Of a DNA stretch of 64,000 nucleotides, positions 9,264 through 19,470 are shown in pieces; positions within the stretch are counted from its first letter, which is position 1, and each line of letters opens with the position of its first letter. The DNA is taken from positions 1,187,001 through 1,251,000 of the forward strand of contig JBBBDQ010000310.1 in the NCBI GenBank assembly GCA_037127315.1, written 5' to 3'. The translations under genes and the position numbers were made by a program. The stretch is from Ascarosepion bandense (lineage: Eukaryota > Mollusca > Cephalopoda > Sepiida > Sepiidae). The notes under the pieces were generated by a model. The model did no database searches. It was not told the DNA's origin and saw only the letters and a list, made by a program, of their open reading frames with translations.

Positions 9264-9935
9264 ATGTTTAATATGGGCGACAAACGTCGGTTAGTGAAGA
9301 AAAACCTCTTTGGTTCTTCTTTTAAATCGGATCCTCCAGATAAGCTAGTGAGTAGTAAAGAGGATTCATTTGAGTTTCCTGCATTACCAGTGGAAACAAG
9401 CAAAAGTATATCTGGAAATGATGAAGTAAACAAATTGACTAATGCAAGTGAGACAAAATCAAGATCGCTGGGGATTCACCCTCATGCTGGAAGTCCCCAC
9501 CAAGTTGCACAGTAAACATTGTGTAATTCCTGGAAAGGGCTAAAAGTTTCGACCATCTTTTGAAAGATGACGGCAAAAAATCCTAAAAAATTACAGAAGT
9601 TGTAACCAAAAAAATGGTGTCGATATTTGTGGTGGACAAGTGTGCGCGCAAAATTTGTCGCTCCATGAAAGACACTGATTCATTCACTGGTGTCTCTGGG
9701 GGTGTCAAGCCGCGAAGATGTAATTAAAGGAACTGTTTTTTATGTGGGACGTGCTGCTACCCATGCCAGAAGATTGCCTGGAAATAGCTCACAAAGTCCT
9801 AGTAACGAAAGACATAATTATAAAAACGGTACATAAGGAACGAAGAAGGAACATAGTAGCAGTATATGAGGTCCCGCCTCATGTGACCCTCAGCCCGGCT
9901 GGCTCGTTGGCCCTGGTCCAGAAACTGCTGTGATG
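9264..9935 (+). pseudogene. broken mobile-element-like reading frame, family uncertain
   Basis: An 83-codon frame (9264-9515) gives a charged, low-hydrophobicity start (MGDKRRLVKKNLFGS...) with a FPALP motif, like LINE ORF1 or gag N-termini. After a stop it continues in shifted frames: KKMVSIFVVDKCARKICRSM near 9612 and EDVIKGTVFYVGRA near 9715. The last has some likeness to the start of a GIY-YIG nuclease, but the downstream catalytic residues cannot be placed. At 9742-9933 another frame runs 63 codons. At least two frameshifts are needed to join these, so it is not a working gene. Confidence 0.35.
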
Positions 9936-10308
9936 ATGATGACCGGCACCTGAGTAGGTTGATGCTGTTGAAACGACACCAGTTATGACAATGATTTCGG
10001 GCTGCTAGTCGTGATGATTTTATCACAGCAGCTGGTCCTCAGGACGTCTATTACAACGACAAACTCTCTGTTCACGTTGTATTCATTTGATCTCAGAAAG
10101 TCACGTTGAAAGGCCTGGTAGCTGTCTCGCTACCATATCAAACCAGACCGGACACTTGTGTACACTTGTGTTAAAAATAAATAAGTATGGCACCAAAAAA
10201 TAAATAAATGAATAAAATAAAATAAATAAATAAGTTCGAAGACGCCTGGATGAGTTACGAAAGAAAGTCTTTATATATATATAAAAAAATAATAATTTAA
10301 AAGCAGAA
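9936..10308. other. spacer with AATAAA-rich tail
   Basis: No coding region. About 10188-10240 is an (AATA/AATAAA)-type A-rich run that could be the tail of a retroposon whose body lies upstream. A TA run follows near 10272-10285. Confidence 0.4.
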
Positions 10309-10349
10309 TGTACAATCGCCGAATTTCAGAGTTTACAAGGGAGAGAAGG

Positions 10350-10510
10350 TTTCGTTAAAAAAAATAATCAGAGCTTCAAATGTTCCAAATAAAAATAAGT
10401 CCTTTCGAAGTTTCGTTAAACATAATCATAGCTTTCAAATGTTATAAATAAAGATAAATCTTTCGAAGTTTCGTTAAAAATAATCAGAGCTTTCAATTTT
10501 CAAAAATAAT
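10350..10510 (-). repeat. three ~60-bp tandem repeats in the LTR
   Basis: Units start at 10350, 10411 and 10469, each opening tttcgttaaa, with aatcagagctttcaaatgtt in the middle and ctttcgaag at the end. They lie in the U5 side of the LTR (3' of the polyadenylation signal in element orientation). Confidence 0.8.
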
Positions 10511-10911
10511 CAGACTGTCAATTCTCTAAATAATAACACGTCTTTTCGGCTTTTATCAAACTTTGCACAGGCAGTGGCGACTGCGGTGGGGGTCGTTTGG
10601 TCTTTGTCACCTGAGAGCTCCGAAAAACACACCGAATCTCTCTCAAGCTAGTTTAACTCTTTCTCAGTTTATTCTGTTTCTTTACACCCTTAGCTAGGAC
10701 TCTATCGGAGGCGCAGTATTCGACATTAACTCTTTAAGTTAATCGGCGGCAGGCTTTTCTAAGTTTCTTTATATCTTCAGCCATAAATCCTATGATAAGC
10801 GACCAGTCTTTGTGTCGTGGCTCCCATTTGGGAACACTCTCCCCTCAGTCGTTACATCTCGACTACAATTTCAAAATCTACTCAACCAACTTGATTTTTC
10901 TCACTCGGTCT

Positions 10912-10924
10912 TGATTTTTATAGC
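10912..10924 (-). promoter_or_regulatory. TATA-like box in the LTR
   Basis: Minus-strand ctataaaaatc lies about 710 bp into the LTR from its U3 end and about 250 bp before the AATAAA signal, the arrangement expected of a pol II LTR promoter. Confidence 0.4.
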
Positions 10925-11631
10925 TGTCCCCAATTCTCTCGGGGGATCTATGTGACTCAAAGCTTTGACCAATGAGATTATTTTCCACCCACACGATGTA
11001 AGTGGGGAGTTACGGCTCAACGAATGAAATATCAACACCTCACATGACATAATGTCTTTCTGTCCTCTTCCTTTCAATTTCATCATCTATTTTTCTGGCG
11101 TTAGAATCTGTTCCTAGGAATAATTTTGAGGATTTAACCTTACCTGACCTCAACAAGGTTTATGACAAGCTTGAAACAATATTCCAGCTAAAGCTTACTC
11201 TTTTGATTTTTACTAGCGGGCAAAACTTCCGCTTTATATCACACAATGGCCGACGATATGTTGACCCCCATTTTGACCTGCAACACCTGCAAAAGTGTTT
11301 TGATCGATTCACTAGCGAGTTTCCAAGATTTTAAAAAATAATATAAATTTGCAATATACATTTCTTTTTTTCACAATTTTTTTAGCTGCGTTCATATTGC
11401 AATCAACAATAAACAATTTTATCATCTATTCTCCTTATTTTTCTCTCCACGTATATCGCAATCTGCAAAATTAACAATATCACTAGTAACAATTTCCCTC
11501 ACTCCGTTGTATTAAAATAAAAAAATATACCGACGTGGAAATAGGGTTACATTCCTATTCCACCCCCTTGTCATTTAAGCATTTAAATGACACTATAAAT
11601 CCAAAACACTATTTCAACGTACAACTTTACA

Positions 11632-11650
11632 AGATCCCCCCCTTTTTTTT
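11632..11650 (-). promoter_or_regulatory. polypurine tract
   Basis: On the minus strand, eight A and seven G followed by ATCT, immediately upstream of the LTR start TGTAAAG. It would prime plus-strand DNA synthesis in an intact element. Confidence 0.65.
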
Positions 11651-11815
11651 AACTTTTTTTTTCATTTCTTTGCTTTTCATGACTTGTCCTTCTTGGACAC
11701 TGTTCTTTTCTGCTCCGCTGGGGTTGGTTTTTCAGGAAGGTGGACACTGTATGATATCTCCCCTTGTTCTGTGCCACCCACTAGATCACTTTCGACCGAT
11801 TTCCTTCCGTAATCC

Positions 11816-12530
11816 TTAAATTTCCATGTTGCTGCTACTATTGCAGCTAAAACATATCAATGTGCACATTACGGTTGACCAATTTATTAGGATTCCCTTA
11901 CCATTCTCCCAGACTATGCCTCCCCCTTTCAATGCCTCTAGTTGATCCTTTAATTGATTCATATTTATCTTATCTATGGGTTTTAATAGAGCTGGCATCT
12001 GCCTTAACATAATGTTGGGGAATTCCTTCACTATAGGATTCCACAATTCTGTATAATTATCTAAATTCCGGTTAATCAATTCTAGAACCAGATCCTTTTT
12101 CTCATATTTCTACTCTATTAGGTAATAGGGGTTAGGGATATGGATACTCCAAATGCTGAGCACCCCAGGGGCAAATTTACTGAAGACAGCGGCGGCCTCA
12201 CTTCTATTGTCCCAGTGGGGTTCCTACCACATACCTTGGATAATCTAATTGGTTTTTGGGCCGCTACTGCCCACACACAATCGGACACACTAATAGCCTT
12301 ATTACTAATTAATCATTAGTAGGGTGTTTGTTTTGGACAAGTGGGCGTTGCTTATGCCACAGTGGTTGCGCACCCCCGGCGGTACCATTGCTGGCCAATC
12401 AGTGGCATCACCGAGCGATCTCATTCTCTCCGCGACACGCCGTCCGCCCACACATCCTCTCCAATCATTGGTCTCCCTCTCCCCTTTTTCTCTTATTATT
12501 AGGATTTCTAGGGGATTCCTATTCTCCACT
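11816..12530 (-). pseudogene. third-ORF (env-like) remnant
   Basis: Two open pieces (12529-12305 and 12079-11816, minus strand) lie between integrase and the polypurine tract, where some Gypsy elements carry an envelope gene. The second piece has amphipathic sequence followed near its end by a short hydrophobic, Cys-containing run (STVMCTLICFSC) that could be a membrane anchor. Stops separate the pieces. Assignment as env rests on position and this one segment only; it could equally be a non-homologous third ORF. Confidence 0.3.
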
Positions 12531-12639
12531 CTCTTCTTACTGAGCTTTGGGTGTTTTTGGCATTCTCAATCGTTGTTTAAGGGGTAATTCTGACTCTTAA
12601 TTTTGGGCCTCCTCATTCTCTGTCGGTTGCGGGTGTAAC

Positions 12640-12800
12640 ATAATCTCTCTCGGAGTTGTGGGAGGAGTATCTCATTCTCCTCCTCCCATTCACTTGATTT
12701 GTCTTCCGATTTATTTTCCTCTTTCCATTTCTCTCAGAGTTGGGGGAGGGGTATCTCATCCTCCTCTTCCCATTCACTTGATTCACCTTCTGATTCTGGA
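12640..12800 (-). repeat. ~80-bp tandem duplication coding an acidic tail
   Basis: Plus-strand words ggaggagtatctcattctcc / cccattcacttgatt recur about 80 bp later as ggaggggtatctcatcctcc / cccattcacttgatt. On the minus strand both encode SSEWEEE(D/N)EI.LPQL. The duplicated acidic motif sits downstream of the integrase C-terminus. Confidence 0.8.
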
Positions 12801-12976
12801 TTACGAAGTTTCAATTTCGATTTTTGGGGTTCACCATGAGTTCCTTTCACCCTTCTTTTATTGAGCCCCTGGGGCGGAACAGTGGCGTTGCTAGGCACCC
12901 CCTGCAACAACACAGGCGACGAGTGAACGCCGCTGAGGGATGTTTCTCTGACACATGTTCCGTTCCGTCTGGGCCT

Positions 12977-14085
12977 CTAGGGGTCATTGTAATGGATTGC
13001 TGATGCATCTCTCCATCCCCGCTCTTCCTCCTCTCTCTCAGAGTCGTCATCTGATTTAAATTCTTCTGGTTCTGCAAGGGTTGCTTTCCTTGTTTTTCTC
13101 TTCTTGGCTTTTGGCTCATTCATCTTCCAATTAGTAATCTCAGCTAACTTTAAATCATTGACATGAGCTCTCTTTGTTTGACCAGCCACCTGATCCCAAA
13201 TTACATATGACACTGGACTAGTTTGCTCTACCACTCTATAGTATGGTTCCCATCTCCTGTCAAGCTTTCCTTCCCTCAAATGAACCTTGTAGTACACGGC
13301 GTCTCCAATCTTAAATTTCACCCTTTTCCTATTGGCATTCACCCTGTCATTTCTCCTCTTTTGGGCTCTTTTTATTCGCCTTCTGGCCTGCACGAACAAT
13401 TTATGCTGTTGTTCTATCACCAACTGATGGTGGTCGTCCCCATATACTTCCTACAGGGCCTTGATAGGTTATCTATCGGCAAGATTACGTCCCTGCCGAA
13501 CAACATGTAATATGAAAAGTATTTAGTCGTATCATTGATTGTGAAGCTTACCACCGCGACAGTTTGGGTCAGGTACAGGTCCCAATTCTCAACATTGTCT
13601 CTCGCTAATTTTACTAGGATGTCCCACAAGGTCCTATGGAACCTCTCTACCTTGGCGTTGCTCTGGGGGTGGTAGGGGGATGTTGTTGCTATATGTGTCG
13701 TATTCAGGCCTGCTACTTCTCTCATCACATAATTTACATTTTCAGGCCCATTGTCTGTTACCAGGCACACAGGAGCACCATACCTGGGAAAAATTTCACC
13801 CATGATTAAGTCGGCGACAGTTTTAGCTTTCTTATCGGGCACGGGGAAAGACTCTACCCAATTCGTCAACCAATCTACAAAACTCACTATGTAGAGGTTG
13901 CCTCTTGGGGTCTGTTCGTATAGTCCTGAGGCATCCATACTGATTTTCTCAAAGGGATAATTTGGGACATCCATCCCTTCCAGCGGTGCCAATTCCTGTC
14001 TTCTACTCTGCATCTGGCACACCGCACAGCTATTAACGTAGTCAGTAACTTCCCTGTGTAGTCTGGACCAGTATTAGTTTCTACT
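12977..14085 (-). pseudogene. Gypsy integrase
   Basis: Two overlapping frames (14022-13417 and 13423-12977) form one integrase with a frameshift near 13420. The catalytic DDE triad is visible: Asp in KISMDASGLY, Asp in CLVTDNGPEN, Glu in NAKVERFHRTLW, with SPYHPQSN before the Glu. The zinc-binding CAVCQMQ lies just before the first frame. The C-terminal part has GDAVYYK and WEPYYRVVE, resembling the GPY/F module, then a basic/acidic tail. Integrase joins element cDNA to host DNA. The catalytic residues look intact even though the frame is broken. Confidence 0.85.
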
Positions 14086-14751
14086 TATCAATTCATGGGT
14101 CTTATCAATCCCCATGTGGCCCAGCTTCTCATGACAGTGTTCTAATATTTTTGGTCTCAGATCTTTGGGTATATACAACCTGGATCGGCTTTCTTCATCC
14201 CTACCCAAAAGATAATATAACTTTCCCTCCTGTATCATATATCCAGAGGTTTCCCCTGTCTCTACTTTTCTTCTGAGGGCTGCTATTTCCTTGTCCACCC
14301 GTTCTTCCCCAACCTGTTCTATCCACTGGGGATCTATTCTCGGCTGTAAAGTTTCTTCTTCCTCTGCGTCTAGCACAGGGCGATCTTTTAAAATACGGGA
14401 GTTAATTACTCCGATTTGATATGCTCTATCATCTACCCCTATCCCTACGATTATGGACACCTCTTCTAGCTTCTTGGGTATCCTGGAGAGCAAATCTGCA
14501 CAGGTGTTATCTTTCCCTGCCAGATACTCTATTTTGAAGTTGTACCCGTTTAACTTTAGCGCCCACTGCTGGATTTTCTTATTTGTCCAATCTGTTTCCA
14601 GCAGATACTGAAGAAGTTTATGGTCGGTTTTTATAATAAAAAATGCCCCGCTTAGATAATAATATAACTTTTGGAGGGCGTATACAATAGCGTACGCCTC
14701 TCTTTCTATCACCGGCCATCTCTGCTGTGTCTCTGAGAGTTTATGGGACAA
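14074..14751 (-). pseudogene. Gypsy RNase H and integrase zinc-domain start
   Basis: A 225-codon open stretch. RNase H acidic residues are visible in ERE (VIEREAYAIVYAL), KTDHK and CADLLSR. It continues with a linker and the first half of the integrase H2C2 module (EHCHEKLGHMGIDKTH). A stop then separates it from the integrase frame. RNase H removes the RNA strand during reverse transcription. The start Met is simply the first in frame; the domain begins upstream beyond a stop near 14755. Confidence 0.85.
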
Positions 14752-14759
14752 GAATTATA

Positions 14760-15862
14760 TCGGTACTTCTTCTGGTATGCCAGGTACTGGACCCTCCTTA
14801 TCAAGACAGGATTAGGTGAGGACTACTGCCACACATTGCTCACTAGCATCTGTGTATACTACCATGGGCTTGCTGAGGTCAGGGTACGTCAGCAGGAGTA
14901 CAGTAGTCAGTTGTTCTTTTAATGCATTAAAAGCCCTTTTACAGTCCTAAATCTTGCGTACTTTTTGGTTAATGCTATCAAGGAAGTCGCTATCCGAGAA
15001 AATGCCGGAATAAAGCATCTGTAATATCCTATAGCCCCTATAAATTCTCTCACCTGCCTTACTGTCTGGGGCTCTGGCATTTCCCTTATCACTTTTACCA
15101 TGTCCATATCAGGTTTGATCCCCTTATTGCTTATTATAAATCCTAAGTACTTGGTCTCATTCCTTAGGAATTGACACATTGACAGTTTTAACTTCAAACC
15201 GTGCCTTCTCAGTCAATCAAAAACTTGTCTCAAGTGGTCAAAATGTTATTCTGGGGTCTCTGAGAATGCCAGAATATTGTCCAGCTAGGCCATGGCAACA
15301 TTCTCCATTCCCCCCAGCACTATTGATATTAATTGCTGGAAAAGCCCAGGTGCATTTGCCAGGCCAAATGACATGACTTTGAATTGAAACAGACCCATGT
15401 GACATGCAAATGCAACCTTTTCTTTATCAGCCTCATCAAGGGCTACCCTGATCTCAAATCCAATGTGGAAAAGAATTTAACCTTTCTTAACAGAGCCAAT
15501 ATGTTGTCTATCAATGGCAAGGGTACCGCCAATGGCCTGGAAACAGCGTTCAGTTTCCTAAAATCTACACAGAATCTATGCCTGCCATCTTTCTTATCCA
15601 CTATCACTATAGGGAAGCTCTAGGGAGACTTTGATCTTTCTATCATGCCCGTCTCGAACATATCTCTCACTGCTTCCTCCAACAGGGGTCTTTTATGGAT
15701 AGGAGTTCTATAAAGTCTTAACTTAATGGGACGGTGATCACCTGTGTCTATTTTCATCTTTACCGTATCAGTTTGGCCTAATTCCTTATCTGAGGTGGCC
15801 ACCACATCACGATTGGCTCGCAACAGGTTCTTTACTTTAGTCTTAAACACTTCAGGAGCCAA
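14760..15862 (-). pseudogene. Gypsy reverse transcriptase, catalytic motif destroyed
   Basis: The fingers begin in the 15862-15620 frame (HRPIKLRLYRTP, GMIERSKSP). In other frames DKKDGRHRFCVDFRKLN and FQFKVMSFGLANAPGLFQQL follow. The catalytic YxDD box near 15276-15287 reads stop-Leu-Asp-Asn, so both the Tyr and the second Asp are lost. The thumb-side frame 15197-14919 has KYLGFIISNKGIKPD and VREFIGAIGYYRCFIP, typical of Gypsy RTs. Several stops and frameshifts occur. Confidence 0.85.
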
Positions 15863-15999
15863 TAAGTCTGATATCTCATCTACCCTGTTTGAACCCTCTC
15901 TCTCCTTTTTGTCTAGCCTTATTTGCTCTCTGGTCCTTTAAGGTAAGGCTTTACCTACCTCCTCCCCTTTCTTTACCTTAATGGTCTTAGAGGATTTGT

Positions 16000-16562
16000 T
16001 CACATGGGAACTATTTCTGCCGCATTTACTACCGTCTCACACATGACCGCCTCGATCTCTTCAGATTTACTTTCCTCTATGGGAACTAATTGTATGATCC
16101 CCCTCTTCACCTTTTTCTTTGCGATTAATCTCTCTCTCTCTGTTACTGCAGTTCTGGGGGGTAACTTTATATCTTCTTCTGCCACTACTGTTATACTCTT
16201 ATTGGGAGAGCCTTCAAATGACATCTTTACACCGTTCACCACCAACACAGCAGGGTTAAACTCAATTCTAGCCTTATATGTAACCAATCTTCTCCCAAGA
16301 TCATTTCTGCACACAGTCCAGGGTTGATATAAAATTTCTGGAGACTCTGTGTCCCTCCTACCTTCATCAGAAGATTCACCATACCCCTTATTCTCATGGA
16401 ACCACCATCAGCCTGGATGATTTCTATATCGGGCCTTCTTATTCTTCTCTGATTTTTCAATTTTCTGTATTCCTCTTCCCTCAATAACGAGACGGACACC
16501 CCAGTATCCACTGAACCTCCTACCACTACCTCACAGGAGAGCTCTCTTTCCTGTGTCAACAA
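16000..16562 (-). pseudogene. Gypsy aspartic protease and linker
   Basis: Frame 16562-16236 holds the retropepsin active site VDTGVSVSLL and the downstream ILGEDWLH motif. The next frame, 16314-16000, continues as a charged linker toward RT. A frameshift near 16270 joins them. The DTG is intact. The protease would cleave the Gag-Pol polyprotein. Confidence 0.75.
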
Positions 16563-16610
16563 GGAGAATAGTTTTGCTCTTCTCCTTCTTCATTGCTGTC
16601 TTTCTGTTCA

Positions 16611-17450
16611 CTAAGTCATGGGTGCTAGCAGCAGCAGTCCTTCATTAATGTCTCTACGAGGACCACCCTGACCTCTGTTCCAATATCGGGGTCTTTTATT
16701 TCTGTCTCTTTTTCTGTCTCTATCTGGGCAGCTTCTCTTCAGGTACTCTGGTTTCCCACAAAACCAACATCTTTTTCTTGGACATTTCTTCGCAAAATGG
16801 CCTATCTGCTCGCAGCGCCACCAATGCAACTGATTTTTATTCATACGGGCCACCCTGCCTCTTTTTTCTCGGGGCGATCCTTTTGCGTTTTCCTGGTTCA
16901 ACTCTCGACGTTTCATCTTCACTTTTGGCACTGGGGGGCTTCCCTTCTTAACCCACACCATTTGGCCACATGCCCCCTACCTCCGCATCTTTCTTGCTTG
17001 TGATCTGGGGGCAAACCCCACTGTGGCCCTTATGTTGGCACATCCAACATACCAGGCCATATCTACCCGACGTGGGTTTATGAAAACTGTGTCTTCGGGA
17101 TCATTCTTTTCCATTGGGGTCCCCCCACACCATTCCTCTTTTTCTTCCCATTTATATACTACAGGATGACTCTTCCTGTAATCCTTTCTGAGCTCCCGTC
17201 TTAACTTCGTTTTTCTCAAAGTATGGCCAAATACTGGCTGCCTCTGACAACCTGAGCAGAGGATGGACGTTTGACATAATGATAGATCAGGTGGCCTTCG
17301 TCTCCTTCCCCAACTGCTTAGACTATTGCGTCCGAAAAATGCCAGCCATTGTGACCGCCTGAAAATCAACTTGTTGTAAGTGCGGAGAGACTAGTCCCCT
17401 CTCTTCTTCCTGCCCAGAGAAGAAGGCTTCTTGTGCTTCGGCCGCTGTCC
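16611..17450 (-). pseudogene. Gypsy gag with defective zinc knuckles
   Basis: The basic 16961-16611 frame has two zinc-knuckle-like motifs: WWRCEQIGHFAKKC (first Cys replaced by Trp) and CWFCGKPEYLKRSC (His replaced by Tyr), followed by an Arg-rich tail. A further CWMCQHKGHSGVC lies upstream in another frame. The N-terminal part (17450-16977) is split over two frames and includes AAEAQEAFFSGQEEERG. Gag would package element RNA. Loss of zinc ligands and frameshifts show decay. Confidence 0.7.
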
Positions 17451-17526
17451 ACCAAAATGCCCTTAAACCTGGTACTGTTATTTCCGCAGCTACCAGCGGC
17501 GCGGTCCGGTGTAAACAAACACCCGC

Positions 17527-18608
17527 ATGAGTCTTGGCCCACATCCCTTCACTATCCAAAGCCTTCCTCAAGTGATGACAAAAACAAGGAAGATAGAGAA
17601 TGGCGCGTCGTTGTTAGAGGCAAAGGGAAGAGCCGAGCAGCGGAGCCTCAGCCCTCTGAAGCTCCCAGGGTTAAATGTCATCAACAGCCCCACTCCCTCC
17701 GTCAGCTCTAAGGGCGACACCCCGGCGTTCAGTTTAGAAACACCACTAAAAGACGCACAAAAATAGGCAGAGGCCAAGTGGAAAAAGATACAGTACTTGA
17801 GAAAAATTAAAAAAGGACTTTGATGCAAAACAAAAAACAAAAACAAAACGGAAAAAGAGATGTAAAATGTAAACCAGTAGCGGTGCCGTGCTCCTCGGCC
17901 TCTGTTCTATCTTCCCCATCCCGGAAAAAAACTCATGGCGCCATCATCAATTTCACGATCCTTGACTCTCAACCATTAAAAAATGGTCATTCTAAAAAAG
18001 AAAAATATCTTCATCCTCTTCTCCAGTCCCTTCTACTTCAACTTCACAATAAGCCTCTCCTACCCCTACACCAACACCTTCTCAGTTTCCAAAAAAGCAA
18101 AACTCAGCAAAGTGACAAAAAAGTCCGGATGTGGCAAGTGGAAAGGAGAAAAGGAAAAACATCATACCACTGTATAGCCTTGGTGAGGACATCTGAAGTC
18201 ATTCAAAAAGGCTGCAACTTCTTAAATTAAAAAAAAACTCTTGGACAAGGATATCGAAGACCCTAGAAAATTTTCTAATCCGAAAAGGATCTTAACAGTT
18301 GTTAGATCCAACGCGGACACGAGACACATATAGGGCATGCTGGGGGAGGCCAATGACTCTCTTGCAATGTGCCCCACTCTAGCATACTTCAATGATGAAG
18401 ATGTAAAGTTAGAGCAGTATTGTTCTGGAAGGACCCCACTTTCTGTTTACCCTTCCCCCCTGTACAGAGCATTAAAGTTAACCTTTCCCTTGAACATTGG
18501 TGGCCTGTCACATGATGATGTCATCAAGAGTGAAATGGGTCTCGTCTCAAAGGGACATGCCGTGGGTGTTCTCTTCTCGGCCATGTTCAGTGCAGAAGGG
18601 AAACCTTA
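17527..18608 (+). pseudogene. LINE A ORF1 C-terminal part
   Basis: Shifted frames: 17527-17766 (Ser/Pro/Lys-rich), 17983-18177, then 18337-18608, which is 90 codons and ends with a GLSHDDVIKSEMGLVSKGHA stretch directly before ORF2. ORF1 proteins bind the element RNA. Stops around 17766-17980 and 18230-18330 break it. No zinc knuckle was found in this copy, unlike copy B. Confidence 0.5.
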
Positions 18609-18620
18609 ATCGGTTCGATA

Positions 18621-19470
18621 ATGGCACTTTCGATGGCTAGTGTGAATGCCTGGGGTCTGAGATCGGAGTCTCGCAGGGTGAGACTCACTCGCGATCTTCA
18701 AAGTCTCGGGGCGAATATATGTTGTATGCAGGAGACCCGGTTTTCAACTCACGATCATGAGAACATTCTGTCTCGGGGATTTATCCTTTATTCAGTATAT
18801 TTTAATGGACGTTCGAGAGATGTTTTTTGGCTGGTGAGCAAGTTTTCTTTGGACGCGGCGTGTGCTCTTGTTTTCGAAGATCCAGCAAGCAGACTTTGAG
18901 TGCTGGATGTTAACGTAAAGGATAAGGCTCTTCGTCTCATTGGGGTTTATACTCCTCATGTCCATGCTGAGCGGTCTGATTTGTTTCGGTGTGTCGAGCC
19001 GTTTTTGACGACATCTCGTTCGGTAGTTTTAGCGAGGGATTGGAACGCCGTCCTTGACCCCGATTTAGATCGTATAGGTTACAATACGGGTACTAACAAC
19101 TGGGGTGTGAAACCGTTTCGGGACTTTCTCGACAAATTTGATCTTATCGATAATTATCATAACTAGCACCCCTACCCCCTAAGAAGTAGTGTAAACAGAC
19201 GAATAGGGGTGACTCTGCTTCGGTGGTGCGTTATAGTTACCTCGATCGAGTTCCAATTAAGAGAGTCAACATAGGGCTCTTAAAGTGTCAAAGTTTTCAT
19301 TCCATAGTTTACACAGATCAAAGGCTTCTCCGAGTTCGCGTAAACTTAGATAAGCCTAAGCCTAGAACGGCTTGCTACTGGAAATTGAACGCAAGATTTT
19401 TATCACCAGCTGCTACTAAGGCTACAGCGGGAGTTGACAGGGGCTGTGATTGGGAATAGGTAGTGGCATA
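18621..19470 (+). pseudogene. LINE A ORF2 endonuclease domain
   Basis: Frame 18621-18899 starts MALSMASVNAWGL and includes CMQETRF, the metal-binding Glu motif of AP-type endonucleases. After a single in-frame stop at 18897-18899 the same domain continues (18900-19166) with LIGVYTP and ARDWNAVLDPDLDR, where the Asp-x-Asn site is visible (usually GDWN). Frame 19223-19459 carries YSYLDRVPIKRV and the SFHSIVYTDQRLLRV segment, where canonical SDH is altered to TDQ. This enzyme nicks target DNA for priming. Confidence 0.75.

Larger units (their letters stand above)
10309..11631 (-). repeat. 3' LTR of the Gypsy element
   Basis: On the minus strand it starts TGTAAAG (11631 downward), directly after a polypurine tract that reads A8-G7-ATCT at 11632-11650. 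It ends TTGTACA at 10309, giving the TG..CA ends of LTRs. Inside are a TATA-box-like ctataaaaatc at 10912-10924 and an AATAAA signal (tttatt at 10668-10673 on plus). Length is about 1.3 kb. The left boundary is inferred from the TGTACA end and lacks a second LTR for comparison. Confidence 0.55.
10309..17450 (-). mobile_element. Gypsy-type LTR retroelement with one LTR, degenerate
   Basis: Read on the minus strand the order is gag, protease, RT, RNase H, integrase, env-like remnant, polypurine tract, LTR. That is the Gypsy order (integrase after RT). Frames are broken at the gag, RT and post-integrase regions. The 3' LTR occupies 10309-11631. No matching 5' LTR is seen above 17450, where plus-strand LINE ORF1 sequence begins, so the element is truncated or the LTR was lost by rearrangement. 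Approximate length without the second LTR is 7.1 kb. Confidence 0.85.

Noticed and set aside
13223..13510. Plus-strand open frame over integrase
   Set aside because: Shadow of the minus-strand Gypsy integrase.
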